Below, one piece after another: positions 34,385 to 42,657 of a DNA stretch of 64,000 nucleotides. The notes below the pieces were generated by a model that saw only the letters and a program-made list of their open reading frames with translations, was not told the origin of the DNA and made no database searches. The stretch comes from CALDTK01 sp045110575 (GTDB lineage: Bacteria; Bacteroidota; Bacteroidia; Chitinophagales; Saprospiraceae): contig JBGCGF010000025.1 of assembly GCA_045110575.1 (NCBI GenBank), forward strand, positions 1 through 64,000, given 5' to 3'. A program made the translations under genes and the position numbers. The number at the start of each line of letters is the position of its first letter. The stretch's first letter is position 1.

Positions 34385-36304
34385 CTATTCATTCAGTCCC
34401 ATCCGAAAACTAGACACCGCTCTACGCCACTCGTTGACCATATTGGCCTCATCAGGATTGTTAGACCAAGCATAAGATACCGCTTGCAATTTCACTCCGA
34501 TCGGGCCTAGTAAACGGACACGATCCTTGTTCTGTACGGTTGCTTCCGCATCATACCACTTGCCATCCGTTCCTTGAACGGCAAATCCATTGATGGCTTT
34601 TCCATCGGAAGATTTCAAGCCTGAGCCGACGTTGCCAAAACGTACGATCATTGCATCCCCTAGCTTTTCCAATTCTATTTCGGTGCTAAAACGTGGACCG
34701 TCTTCCACGCCATACACCAAGCGCATCGCCTCATCGGCAAGCATTCGACTTACCGGTCTCTTGTTTTCAGGGTGGATGTTCTTCGTATCACCATATCCGA
34801 GTGTCACGGTAACCGACGTATTCGGCTCAGCTAAAATGGTGCGTTGCGCTTGTCGCATCATTGCCCAGTGCGCATAGAGTTGGTGATTCGGCTCGCTGGT
34901 CGGCAACCAGTCCGGAAGCTCAACGACAAAGAAGGGAACGTCTGCTTGACCTGCTTCCTTTCTAAACATCTTAGAGAGTTGTTTGAGCTGCACTGCATAC
35001 TCGTTCGTCTCGCCTTCATCACCGGTGTTACTCTCGCCCTGATACCAGAGAACACCGCTCACTTTCAAATCCCTTAACGGACGAATCATAGCGTTGTACA
35101 ATTGCTCAGGTTGATGCTGAGTCTGCCCGACAGTATCTACTTCTAGATATTCAGGACGCATTCTCCAACCTTCACCTAATGGGATCTTTCGAGAGGCTGT
35201 TACCAAGTACATACTATCTGGCGAAGACACAAAGCCGCCTGCTCCACCCGTATCGGTAATCTTGACGCTGAAGTGGTTCATGCCTACCTGCATACCATTT
35301 ACAGGAACGGTATAAATACGAGTCTTGCTGTACGCATTTTCATTCTTCCCAATGGTCAATCCGTTGAGGTACGTGTGGTCAGAATCATCAATCGCACCAA
35401 GGTGAAGTCTGGCCGGAGCAAGTGTTTCGGCTTCCGTAAGATCTACAACACGATCGTACCAAATTCGTCCATTGATGTCTGGGAATCCTGTCCATTCCCA
35501 CTTTCGACCTACATCAACAGCTTCACCACTTTTACCGTGAGGCAATAGGTATTCTCCTTCGCCATCAAACGCTTTGGGATACTTCTTTTGAAGCTTCTCC
35601 CATGCGGCTAACATCTCTGCAGGTATCTCTTTACCACTTTTCCCAGTCGCATAACTTGGCAGCCAAGCCTCGATGCGACTTCCACCCCATGAGCTATTGA
35701 TTAGTCCAATAGGTACCCCAGGATTCTTCTCTAACAGCGCCTCTGCGAAGTAGTAACCGATCGCTGAAAAGTTCTCCGTTTGTCCTGGTTGCGCATACTT
35801 CCAAGTGATATATGGCAACTCGGTTTTAGGAGTTCGACTCGCTATCAACGGCACCTTGAAATGGCGAATCAATGGATTGGTTTTGGCGGAAGCTGAAACA
35901 CCGTTATTGGAATTCGAAACCAACCATTCCATGTTACTCTGACCGGAAAGCAAGTAGACATCGCCGATATAAATGTCTTGGAGTAGGATTCGCTCGCCAG
36001 GAACGTTTTTACCCTTCACTTTCAAGTTGAGCGTCGCCCCGTATGGTCCACCAGCCTCATGTGCCCGAAGCTTCATTATCCATGCACCGTCCTTGTCGAC
36101 AACCGCCATGCTTTCGCCAAAATCTTCACTGGAAAAGCTGACTACAGCACCAGCTGGTGCTGCGCCACGCAGATGGATCTCTTGATTTCGCTGCCACACT
36201 GATCCATCAGCAAAAACAGGGCTGATACTCAAACCTGCATTTTGTGCTACTAACGAACTCAAAAATAAGAACTGCACGAAAAAAAGGAAGCCTTTATAGA
36301 TCAT
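34385..36304 (-). CDS. Sialate O-acetylesterase family protein
   Basis: 639 residues from the ATG at 36304, which begins a good signal peptide (FLFFVQFLFLSSLVAQ). SGNH/SASA-type hydrolase motifs: LLSGQSNMEW with the nucleophile Ser, LINSSWGGSRIEAWLP, and WYQGESN. A beta-sandwich insertion (about 270-370) is usual in the family. It removes O-acetyl groups from sialic acid or xylan-type sugars, probably in the periplasm. No glycan-utilisation genes are adjacent, so the physiological substrate is unknown. Confidence 0.88.
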   Translation of the reverse strand: MIYKGFLFFVQFLFLSSLVAQNAGLSISPVFADGSVWQRNQEIHLRGAAPAGAVVSFSSEDFGESMAVVDKDGAWIMKLRAHEAGGPYGATLNLKVKGKNVPGERILLQDIYIGDVYLLSGQSNMEWLVSNSNNGVSASAKTNPLIRHFKVPLIASRTPKTELPYITWKYAQPGQTENFSAIGYYFAEALLEKNPGVPIGLINSSWGGSRIEAWLPSYATGKSGKEIPAEMLAAWEKLQKKYPKAFDGEGEYLLPHGKSGEAVDVGRKWEWTGFPDINGRIWYDRVVDLTEAETLAPARLHLGAIDDSDHTYLNGLTIGKNENAYSKTRIYTVPVNGMQVGMNHFSVKITDTGGAGGFVSSPDSMYLVTASRKIPLGEGWRMRPEYLEVDTVGQTQHQPEQLYNAMIRPLRDLKVSGVLWYQGESNTGDEGETNEYAVQLKQLSKMFRKEAGQADVPFFVVELPDWLPTSEPNHQLYAHWAMMRQAQRTILAEPNTSVTVTLGYGDTKNIHPENKRPVSRMLADEAMRLVYGVEDGPRFSTEIELEKLGDAMIVRFGNVGSGLKSSDGKAINGFAVQGTDGKWYDAEATVQNKDRVRLLGPIGVKLQAVSYAWSNNPDEANMVNEWRRAVSSFRMGLNE

Positions 36305-36379
36305 TCTGCAAGAAACGCCACCCAGCTGAAACATACTAACTGCAATTCGTAAGCAGTAGTGAGGTACCTTTAACTCGGC

Positions 36380-38356
36380 ATGTCAAACACCACTCCCCCA
36401 CCAGCGCTTGCTGCTAGAATAGCGGACTCACTGCGGCATTTCCCTCCGTTTAGTTACTTGTCTACAGACAACTTGATCTGGCTTTCAGAGCGCATCACGG
36501 TGCGCTATATGGCGACAGATACCGTCATTTTCGAACAGGGGCAGAATCCACTACAAGAGTTCTTCGTCGTCAACAAAGGAGCGGTCAGCTTGGTGCGCTC
36601 AGACCAGAGTGACAGCCTTATTGACCAGTTAGATGCAGGGGATGTTTTCGGCATTAGGCCGCTCATTGCAAAGCAACGTTATGCTGTAACGGCAAAGTCC
36701 AGCGAGGAGACGTTGTTGTACGTGATCCCGCTCGAAATATTCGAACCTGTCATTGATGCCAATCCACGAGTGTCAAGGTTCTTGGCCACCAGCTTTGCGG
36801 CAGGTGTACGCAACCCCTTAAAGTCAGAACGCGAAGGTCAAGGACGTGTCTTAATGGAATCCGATATCGAGGTTCAAGTTCCAAAAGCCACCGCTCAGAA
36901 GCGAGAGCAGTTATTGGATTTGACGCGCGTCTCACTTTCTCGAGAAGCGATAACCTGTAGTGCGGATAAAACGATTCAAGAGGCCGCAATGACGATGTCG
37001 AGCTATGGAGTTGGTTCAATTCTCGTCGTTGATGAAAACGGATTCCCGCAAGGCATTGTCACCGATCGAGACTTCCGGAAGCAAGTGATTACCGGCTTGT
37101 ACACAATCGATCAGCCGATTTCGGAGATCATGGTTTCGCCAGTAATTACTATTTCGCCAGACTTACGCGCTGTTGATGTCCAGCTCGCGATGGTCAAAAA
37201 CCGTATCCATCACCTTGTTGTCACAGAAGACGGCACCCTAGAATCGAAGACGCTTGGAGTAGTCAGTAACCATGATTTACTCATGGCTTTAGGGAGCAGT
37301 CCTGCTGCTATCGTCGTAGAGATCGGGACGGCTGTGACTGCCGAAGAACTGGCTAGACTTCGCAAGCGTGCTGAATTTTGGTTGCAGCCGATTATCGATC
37401 AACGAGGTAGTACGTATGCTGCGGCGAGCATCATGAATGAGATCAACGATCGCCTCACAGAGCGTTGCATCGAGCTCGCTATCGGCCAACTTACAAAAGA
37501 GAACATCGTCCAACCTGAATTAGCTTTTTGCTGGATGGCACTCGGGTCGCACGGACGAGCGGAGCAGTTGCTTCGCACCGATCAAGACCATGCGATTGTG
37601 ATTGCCAATGGAAGTGAGAAAGACTCAGCTTACGCCAAAACCTACTACCTACAGCTCGCAGAAAAAACGGCCAATCTCCTCGCTGGTATTGGCTTTGAAC
37701 GATGTATCGGAGACATGATGAGCGCCAACCCAGATTGGTGCCAGAGCCTTGATGAATGGAAAGAAAAGCTCGAAACCTGGGTTAGTCAACCGACTGGCGA
37801 AAGCATCTTGAATGCAAGTACACTCTTAGATCGGCGCCCCGTATTTGGTGACCTCGAACTTGGTCAAGCCCTTGCTAGCTTCTGCCGCGAGCGTGTAAAA
37901 GATGCATCGCTTATGCTTGCGTTTATGGCCAACGCTGCGACAGATAATCCTCCTCCATTGAGTTTTTTCCGGTCGTTTGTGGTAGAGCGCGGCGGTGGAC
38001 ATAAAGACGAGTTCGACATCAAACAACGGGCGATGCTGCCCCTCGCTGATGCAGCACGCGTATTGACGTACAGCCTCGGAATTTCAGACCCTTCGAATAC
38101 TGTAGCTCGTTTTGATCGACTTCGTGAAGCCGAACCTCAAAATGCGGACATCTACCTAGAAGCAGCGCAAGCCTATGACACGCTCATGCTTTTTCGTGCG
38201 CGCCAAGGCTTGAGTGATGGGAGCGACGGTCGCTATTTCAAGATCTCTGAGTTGAGTAAGCTCGAGCGCTTGCAGCTGCGCAATACGTTTCGACCTGCAC
38301 AGGAATTGCTCGGAGTGTTACGCATGCGTTTTCAGCTACAACTTCTCAACCAGTGA
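36380..38356 (+). CDS. cNMP-binding/CBS/DUF294 nucleotidyltransferase-like protein
   Basis: 658 residues. Domain order: cyclic-nucleotide-binding fold (about 20-140), a pair of CBS domains (about 190-300, with GVGSILVVDENGFPQGIVTDRD), a DUF294 nucleotidyltransferase-like domain (about 330-480, with GSHGRAEQLLRTDQDHA, which holds a GS...D-x-D pattern), and a C-terminal DUF294-associated helical domain. Likely a cytosolic regulator or nucleotidyltransferase controlled by adenine nucleotides and a cyclic nucleotide. The stop overlaps the GTG start of the exonuclease gene by four bases, implying coupled translation. Confidence 0.88.
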   Translation: MSNTTPPPALAARIADSLRHFPPFSYLSTDNLIWLSERITVRYMATDTVIFEQGQNPLQEFFVVNKGAVSLVRSDQSDSLIDQLDAGDVFGIRPLIAKQRYAVTAKSSEETLLYVIPLEIFEPVIDANPRVSRFLATSFAAGVRNPLKSEREGQGRVLMESDIEVQVPKATAQKREQLLDLTRVSLSREAITCSADKTIQEAAMTMSSYGVGSILVVDENGFPQGIVTDRDFRKQVITGLYTIDQPISEIMVSPVITISPDLRAVDVQLAMVKNRIHHLVVTEDGTLESKTLGVVSNHDLLMALGSSPAAIVVEIGTAVTAEELARLRKRAEFWLQPIIDQRGSTYAAASIMNEINDRLTERCIELAIGQLTKENIVQPELAFCWMALGSHGRAEQLLRTDQDHAIVIANGSEKDSAYAKTYYLQLAEKTANLLAGIGFERCIGDMMSANPDWCQSLDEWKEKLETWVSQPTGESILNASTLLDRRPVFGDLELGQALASFCRERVKDASLMLAFMANAATDNPPPLSFFRSFVVERGGGHKDEFDIKQRAMLPLADAARVLTYSLGISDPSNTVARFDRLREAEPQNADIYLEAAQAYDTLMLFRARQGLSDGSDGRYFKISELSKLERLQLRNTFRPAQELLGVLRMRFQLQLLNQ

Positions 38357-39063
38357 AACCACTCGATAAATTCAGAGGACTCGCACGGGCTTGGCGCGCA
38401 AGCGCTGGCAAGGATGCTCCCGGTTATTTCCTTGAATACCTCAACGCATTGGAGCAACAGCAGTCGTTCGATACGCTGATCAAAGAGATTGAATTTGTGG
38501 TCCTGGATACAGAGACGACTGGGCCTGATCCTCACAAAGACAGGGTCGTTTCGTTTGCAGCTGTCCGAGTTCAAGGTTCAGAAATTGATATCCAATCGGC
38601 CGTTGACTGGAAAATTCGAGGACAGCTTCCTTCTTCGGGCACCAGTATTGAGATACACGGTGTACTCAACAATGAACTGGAAGGCGGGATGAACGAGCCT
38701 CGCTTTGTTGAAGAATTGACGAAGTATGTCGGTTCGGCAATACTCGTCGGCTATCGACCAGGATTCGACATGGCAATGCTCAATTCTACGGTAAACGAAC
38801 AAACGGGTGGACGCCTCACGAATAGAACACTTGATGTCTACGAGCTGGGTATGCGCATAGACTATCCCATCAAGCCACAATTTGTCAATCCAGAGCCGTA
38901 TCGCCTTGACACCATGTGCGAACGCTACGACATCGAACAACCTGATAGACACACGGCAATGGGTGACGCCTATGCCACAGCGATCTTATTACTCAAGCAG
39001 TTGAGTCGATTGGAAAAACAAGGAGTGAGGACACTGAAGGAATTGATGCGGCGGTATGGTTGA
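38353..39063 (+). CDS. DnaQ-like 3'-5' exonuclease
   Basis: 236 residues, starting at GTG within the overlap GTGA. The DEDDh motifs are complete: VLDTETTG (D and E), GYRPGFDMAML (D), and DRHTAMGDAYAT (H and D). It resembles polymerase III epsilon/PolC-type exonucleases and hydrolyses single strands from the 3' end. The N-terminal 45 residues are a helical extension. Cotranscription with the cNMP/CBS/DUF294 gene suggests a functional link, such as nucleic-acid trimming under nucleotide control; this is inference. Confidence 0.85.
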   Translation: MKPLDKFRGLARAWRASAGKDAPGYFLEYLNALEQQQSFDTLIKEIEFVVLDTETTGPDPHKDRVVSFAAVRVQGSEIDIQSAVDWKIRGQLPSSGTSIEIHGVLNNELEGGMNEPRFVEELTKYVGSAILVGYRPGFDMAMLNSTVNEQTGGRLTNRTLDVYELGMRIDYPIKPQFVNPEPYRLDTMCERYDIEQPDRHTAMGDAYATAILLLKQLSRLEKQGVRTLKELMRRYG

Positions 39064-39066
39064 GCA

Positions 39067-40446
39067 TTAACCCTCCACCCAAACCACCTTCGTATTCGTA
39101 AAGGCGAGCAAGCCTTCTCTAGCCAACTCGCGGCCATAACCACTTTGCTTCACTCCTCCGAAAGGAAGTCGCTGATCGGAACGAACGTAGGTGTTTACGA
39201 AACAGGCCCCAGCCTCTAAACGTGCGCTCGCTATTTCTTCAGCGAGCAATAAGTCCTTTGAGAACACAGCGGCTCCAAGACCATACTTCGAGTTGTTGGC
39301 CAAGGCTATCGCATGCTCTGTATCGCGAGCAGGGCAAATGACAATGACCGGTCCGAAGAGTTCCTCATCAAAGGCGGCCATGCCTGGGGCGACCTCCGCA
39401 AGTATCGTTGCGGGATAGAAGTAACCCTCAGTATTCGGCAAATCACCTCCTAGGACGCATGTAGCACCTTGCGCAAGACTTTCGGTTACTTGTGCATGCA
39501 AGTGGTCGCGCAGGTCTGCTCGAGCCATTGGCGCAAGCCCTAACGGATGATCCATGCTCGGATCGTCGGTCAAGAAGCGTAACTGGTCGGTCTTCGCCTT
39601 GATCGCGGCTGTAAATGCCTCAACAATGCTTTGGTCAACAATGAGCCGCTTGGCACTGATACAGCTTTGTCCGGCATTGAGTAGCCTTCCGGCAAAACAT
39701 GCTGCTACGGCGAGGTCAATGTCCGCATCAGCAAGGATGAGGTATGGATCACTACCACCAAGTTCAAGAACAGAAGGTTTGAGGGCTTTGCCTGCGGCAG
39801 CAGCTACAACTCTTCCTGCGCCGGTACTTCCTGTCAGAGAAACGCCAGCGATGCGATCATCGGCGATGAGACCAGCTACTTGCTCATTCGTGAGTCGGAC
39901 ATTCGTTATCAGTGGATCACCTTCAGCTGCAACTTCCAGTGTTTTGGCGAAAGCCTCCGCACAAGCAGGAACATTAGGTGCGTGCTTAAGTACCGCAAGA
40001 TTACCTGCAGCAATAGCCGGAATGGCAAATCGTGTTGCTTGCCAATACGGGAAATTCCATGGCATTACACCAAGAATGATCCCGAGCGGCCGTTCATGAA
40101 TCGAGATAAACGCATTTGGATCTACTACCCTACTGGGGCTTAAAAATTCAGCCAAGTGATCCGCATAGTAATTGCAAAGAGAGGCGCATTTATCTACTTC
40201 AGAAAGAGACTCATCTAGGCGCTTCCCCATTTCGATGCTTGCAAGTTCAGCGAGTGCATCACGGTTACTTTTCAAAGCTTCAGCGGCCTTTCGGCAAAAC
40301 GAAACACGACGTTCAATAGTGCTCGTGGCCCAGGTTTTAGCCCAAGCTGAAGATGCATCGAGAACTGTACTTAGCTCGGCATCACTGGTCAATGCATACG
40401 TATCGCCCACGATCCCTCGACGGGGACGTCCTGAAGTGTAATCCAT
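39067..40446 (-). CDS. NAD(P)-dependent succinate-semialdehyde-type dehydrogenase
   Basis: 459 residues, aldehyde dehydrogenase superfamily. Catalytic Cys is in NAGQSCISAKR, the general base Glu in LELGGSDPYLIL, the NAD site in LTGSTGAGR, and the EELFGPV motif near residue 360. The sequence is nearest the Sad/YneI group, which oxidises succinate semialdehyde to succinate. It lies tail to tail with the exonuclease gene, three bases apart, and is followed downstream by no partner gene. Exact 14-base word at 39941-39954, read as AFAKT. Confidence 0.88.
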   Translation of the reverse strand: MDYTSGRPRRGIVGDTYALTSDAELSTVLDASSAWAKTWATSTIERRVSFCRKAAEALKSNRDALAELASIEMGKRLDESLSEVDKCASLCNYYADHLAEFLSPSRVVDPNAFISIHERPLGIILGVMPWNFPYWQATRFAIPAIAAGNLAVLKHAPNVPACAEAFAKTLEVAAEGDPLITNVRLTNEQVAGLIADDRIAGVSLTGSTGAGRVVAAAAGKALKPSVLELGGSDPYLILADADIDLAVAACFAGRLLNAGQSCISAKRLIVDQSIVEAFTAAIKAKTDQLRFLTDDPSMDHPLGLAPMARADLRDHLHAQVTESLAQGATCVLGGDLPNTEGYFYPATILAEVAPGMAAFDEELFGPVIVICPARDTEHAIALANNSKYGLGAAVFSKDLLLAEEIASARLEAGACFVNTYVRSDQRLPFGGVKQSGYGRELAREGLLAFTNTKVVWVEG

Positions 40447-40461
40447 GAAAAGTAAAACTAG

Positions 40462-40971
40462 TTAGGCAGCGGTTTCTTCCTCACCTGCTGCTCCTCCATT
40501 AAGGATACTGTGCACGATTTCAGGAACCTCTGTTCCGTTCTTCTCGAGATAATCGACACCGAATTTCGCGGCTTGCATCGCAAACGGAGCTAAACGCATG
40601 AGGTTACCTGTGGTAAAGAGTGCCCCGATGCCACTGCGACGGCGTGGCGCTTTGGTCGCATAATGAACAGGAGCATCTCGCTCTTCGTACTCGTAATCAG
40701 GCTCAGCATAGAAGTCACGGCCACGATCTTCGTGAGTAACTGCATTGACAAGCTTACTGATGCCGTAGATCGCTATCCCGACGCCTACAATTGGAAGAAC
40801 AACGTCTTTGAGAAGTACGCGAGGTCCTTCCTTTTTGATATCGTTGAGGTTGCTCTCTACACGGATTTTATCCTGAGCAGCGTTCGCTTCCGCTTTCAGC
40901 TTTGCTTGTCTAAGCTCATCTAGATTTGTAATCGTTTCTGGACGGCGGAGTGTTTGATCGGTGTGGCTCAT
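40462..40971 (-). CDS. Predicted membrane protein of the YtxH/holin-like cluster
   Basis: 169 residues, no family recognised. A charged N-terminal helix (about 18-48) precedes one hydrophobic segment (VVLPIVGVGIAIYGISKLV, 58-76), then an acidic and aromatic stretch and a second weak hydrophobic patch near 117-135. It lies six bases after a holin-like gene and close to a YtxH gene, a grouping typical of envelope-stress proteins in Bacteroidota. Function unknown. Confidence 0.65.
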   Translation of the reverse strand: MSHTDQTLRRPETITNLDELRQAKLKAEANAAQDKIRVESNLNDIKKEGPRVLLKDVVLPIVGVGIAIYGISKLVNAVTHEDRGRDFYAEPDYEYEERDAPVHYATKAPRRRSGIGALFTTGNLMRLAPFAMQAAKFGVDYLEKNGTEVPEIVHSILNGGAAGEEETAA

Positions 40972-40977
40972 GGGATG

Positions 40978-41328
40978 TTAGGATTTGAACAACTGTGTAA
41001 TTAACGCACGAAGGAGCGGTGTAGTAAGTATAGCTTCTCGAAAGAGGAATAGTAAGGCTGCAAAGATGAGGTACACAAGACCAACGGCTGCAAAACCAAG
41101 GGCCATACTACTCAACAAGCTGCCTATCCAAATCGACAACGCAACGGTGAAACAGCCAAGCGCAAAAAGGCCAACTGTTCCTAAGATCGCGAAGGCAAGC
41201 ACGTTTGCTCCAGACTTCGCTCCCTTTTCTGCAACGTTTAGCTTGAGTAATTCGATGCGTGTGTCGATAAAATCCTCTGCGTATGCAAGTGTTTCACCAG
41301 CTGTACTAAGTAGATCGTTTCGGTTCAT
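40978..41328 (-). CDS. Holin-superfamily-like (PF07332 type) membrane protein
   Basis: 116 residues: an amphipathic N-terminal helix, then two long hydrophobic segments at about 44-70 and 75-98. This fits the phage-holin-3-6-like family, which in most bacteria is a chromosomal envelope protein and not a lysis protein. Neighbouring YtxH-type and small membrane genes support a role in envelope homeostasis. No other phage gene is near. Confidence 0.75.
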   Translation of the reverse strand: MNRNDLLSTAGETLAYAEDFIDTRIELLKLNVAEKGAKSGANVLAFAILGTVGLFALGCFTVALSIWIGSLLSSMALGFAAVGLVYLIFAALLFLFREAILTTPLLRALITQLFKS

Positions 41329-41344
41329 AGGGGTAGATAACTAA

Positions 41345-41382
41345 AAAAGCCAGCGAGTGCATTCTCGCAATCGCTGGCTTTT
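41345..41382 (-). terminator. Terminator or attenuator inside the envelope cluster
   Basis: Stem AAAGCCAGCGA / TCGCTGGCTTT with a 14-base loop and T residues on the minus-strand exit. It lies between the YtxH gene and the holin-like gene, so it should partly uncouple the two distal genes. Confidence 0.75.
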
Positions 41383-41413
41383 ACTCTATTCAAGAATTCA
41401 GGTAAAGCGTTGC

Positions 41414-41821
41414 TTAGGAATTCTTAGAATTCACATCGTTGATCAGTGAGTCGATCTCTGCTTTCTGCTGATTGAGCTTGGTCTTTCCACGAGATACGCC
41501 TTCCTGAAAAGCGCTACTGGTTTGGTCCATTTTTTCACGAGCTACAGAGCCGTACTCATCGACTTTGTGCTTAACGGTGTCGGTAAGATCGTTCACGTAG
41601 TGACGGCCTTGCTCCATTGCTTCGTTAAGGTTGTGGTTCACCTTCTCAGATTTCTCCTTGGCGTAACGAGAAGCCTCGTCCGTGAATTCGCCTGTGCGTT
41701 CACTGAGTTTTTCACGCATGCGTCGTCCCTCTTCCGTTGAGAGGTAGTAACCAGCTGCAGCACCTGCTGCGATACCTACGAGGAAGGTAAAAAGTCCGCC
41801 TTTGCTATTTCGGTTGCTCAT
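41414..41821 (-). CDS. YtxH domain-containing protein
   Basis: 135 residues. The N-terminal hydrophobic segment with the small-residue pattern FLVGIAAGAAAGYYLSTEEGRRMR is the YtxH/GvpP-like signature. The rest is a long amphipathic, charged helix with regular K-E-K spacing, similar to LEA-like stress proteins. Probably membrane-anchored with a cytoplasmic or periplasmic helix, induced by general or envelope stress in related bacteria. First gene of the three-gene cluster. Confidence 0.8.
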   Translation of the reverse strand: MSNRNSKGGLFTFLVGIAAGAAAGYYLSTEEGRRMREKLSERTGEFTDEASRYAKEKSEKVNHNLNEAMEQGRHYVNDLTDTVKHKVDEYGSVAREKMDQTSSAFQEGVSRGKTKLNQQKAEIDSLINDVNSKNS

Positions 41822-42251
41822 AATCTTTGTTTTTGCAGGCTTTTAGACCTGAGGGTGTGTAGTGAACATCAGAAAGGTACAACGAAGTACGTAATGTGTC
41901 CACTATTAATAAGGTGTTAGAGGGGTATTGAGTTCAATTCAAAAGCGGATTCAAGACAAGGACTTCTCATCTTTCGACAAAATCTGCATTTTCATCTGTG
42001 AAAGTGCTTCTCCTGTTCGGGAAATGGAATCCGGTCTGGTAGCGATGCAGATTGTTGGACTTAACCTGAAGGGTAACCTCTAGAACAGGAGTATCTCTAC
42101 AAACTCGCTGGCTGACAACGCTGTATGTTGAAAGGCATATTTCGGGTTAGCAATCAAGTGAATTGATTGAGCTAGACTTGACTTAAAGACTTGACTTAAA
42201 GAGCTTTACTAAAGTGAGCCACTCTACTTTTTCATAGTTCGAAAAAGGCAT
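41822..42251. other. 430-base intergenic region with candidate structured RNA
   Basis: No protein gene. CTCCTGTTC (42010-42018) and GAACAGGAG (42083-42091) can close an 82-base structure with inner helices (TTAACC-TGAA-GGGTAA). A direct repeat GACTTGACTTAAA occurs twice at about 42175-42200. The promoter of the YtxH gene must lie left of this. Confidence 0.35.
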
Positions 42252-42286
42252 AAAAAAAGGCCCTTCTCGAGTTATCGAGAAGAGCC
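42252..42286 (-). terminator. Terminator of the tRNA transcript
   Basis: On the minus strand the stem GGCTCTTCTCGA / TCGAGAAGGGCC is followed by seven T residues, immediately after the tRNA-Pro gene. Confidence 0.88.
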
Positions 42287-42295
42287 ATTAAATGT

Positions 42296-42367
42296 CGGGG
42301 TGACTGGGTTCGAACCAGCGACCTCACCGTCCCAAACGGCGCGCGCTACCAACTGCGCCACACCCCG
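42296..42367 (-). tRNA. tRNA-Pro (anticodon TGG)
   Basis: 72 bases. Acceptor CGGGGTG pairs with CACCCCG, D-stem GCGC/GCGC, anticodon stem CGCCG/CGGTG around TTTGGGA with anticodon TGG, and T-arm CTGG-TTCGAAC-CCAG. A 5' C is typical of tRNA-Pro. CCA is not encoded. Confidence 0.95.
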
Positions 42368-42422
42368 AAAAAACTGTCGAAACAGTTGAAAAAACGCTAT
42401 GACTCTTTCGGGAAAAGTCTAG

Positions 42423-42507
42423 CGGAGACGGCGGGATTCGAACCCGCGGAACCCGGAGGTTCGGCAGTTTAGCAAACTACTGGTTTAAGCCACTCACCCA
42501 CGTCTCC
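42423..42507 (-). tRNA. tRNA-Ser (anticodon GCT)
   Basis: 85 bases with the long variable arm of class II tRNAs. Acceptor GGAGACG/CGTCTCC, discriminator G, anticodon loop TTGCTAA with GCT, T-arm GCGGG-TTCGAAT-CCCGC. 55 bases upstream of tRNA-Pro on the same strand, so probably one transcript. Confidence 0.95.
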
Positions 42508-42603
42508 AGATGATATCTTCAGAATCGTTTTCTAAAGCGACGCAAAAGTAGCACGCTTGAGTTCATTCTGCAACTCTAAATGAAGTTATTTTCACTCTAA
42601 AGT

Positions 42604-42639
42604 AAAAAACGTCCTCTCGCTCGTTAGCGAAAGGACGTT
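42604..42639 (-). terminator. Intrinsic terminator of dnaA
   Basis: On the minus strand, AACGTCCTTTCGCT-AACG-AGCGAGAGGACGTT with one mismatch, then TTTTTT. Lies 19 bases after the dnaA stop. Confidence 0.88.
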
Positions 42640-42657
42640 AGTCACTGATAGCCAATG

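Noticed and set aside
39554..40099. 181-codon open frame antisense to the aldehyde dehydrogenase
   Set aside because: Ser/Ala-rich translation typical of an antisense shadow of a conserved gene; no own promoter.
40978..41328. Prophage holin
   Set aside because: The neighbours are YtxH and other envelope genes; there are no other phage genes, and this family is usually chromosomal.
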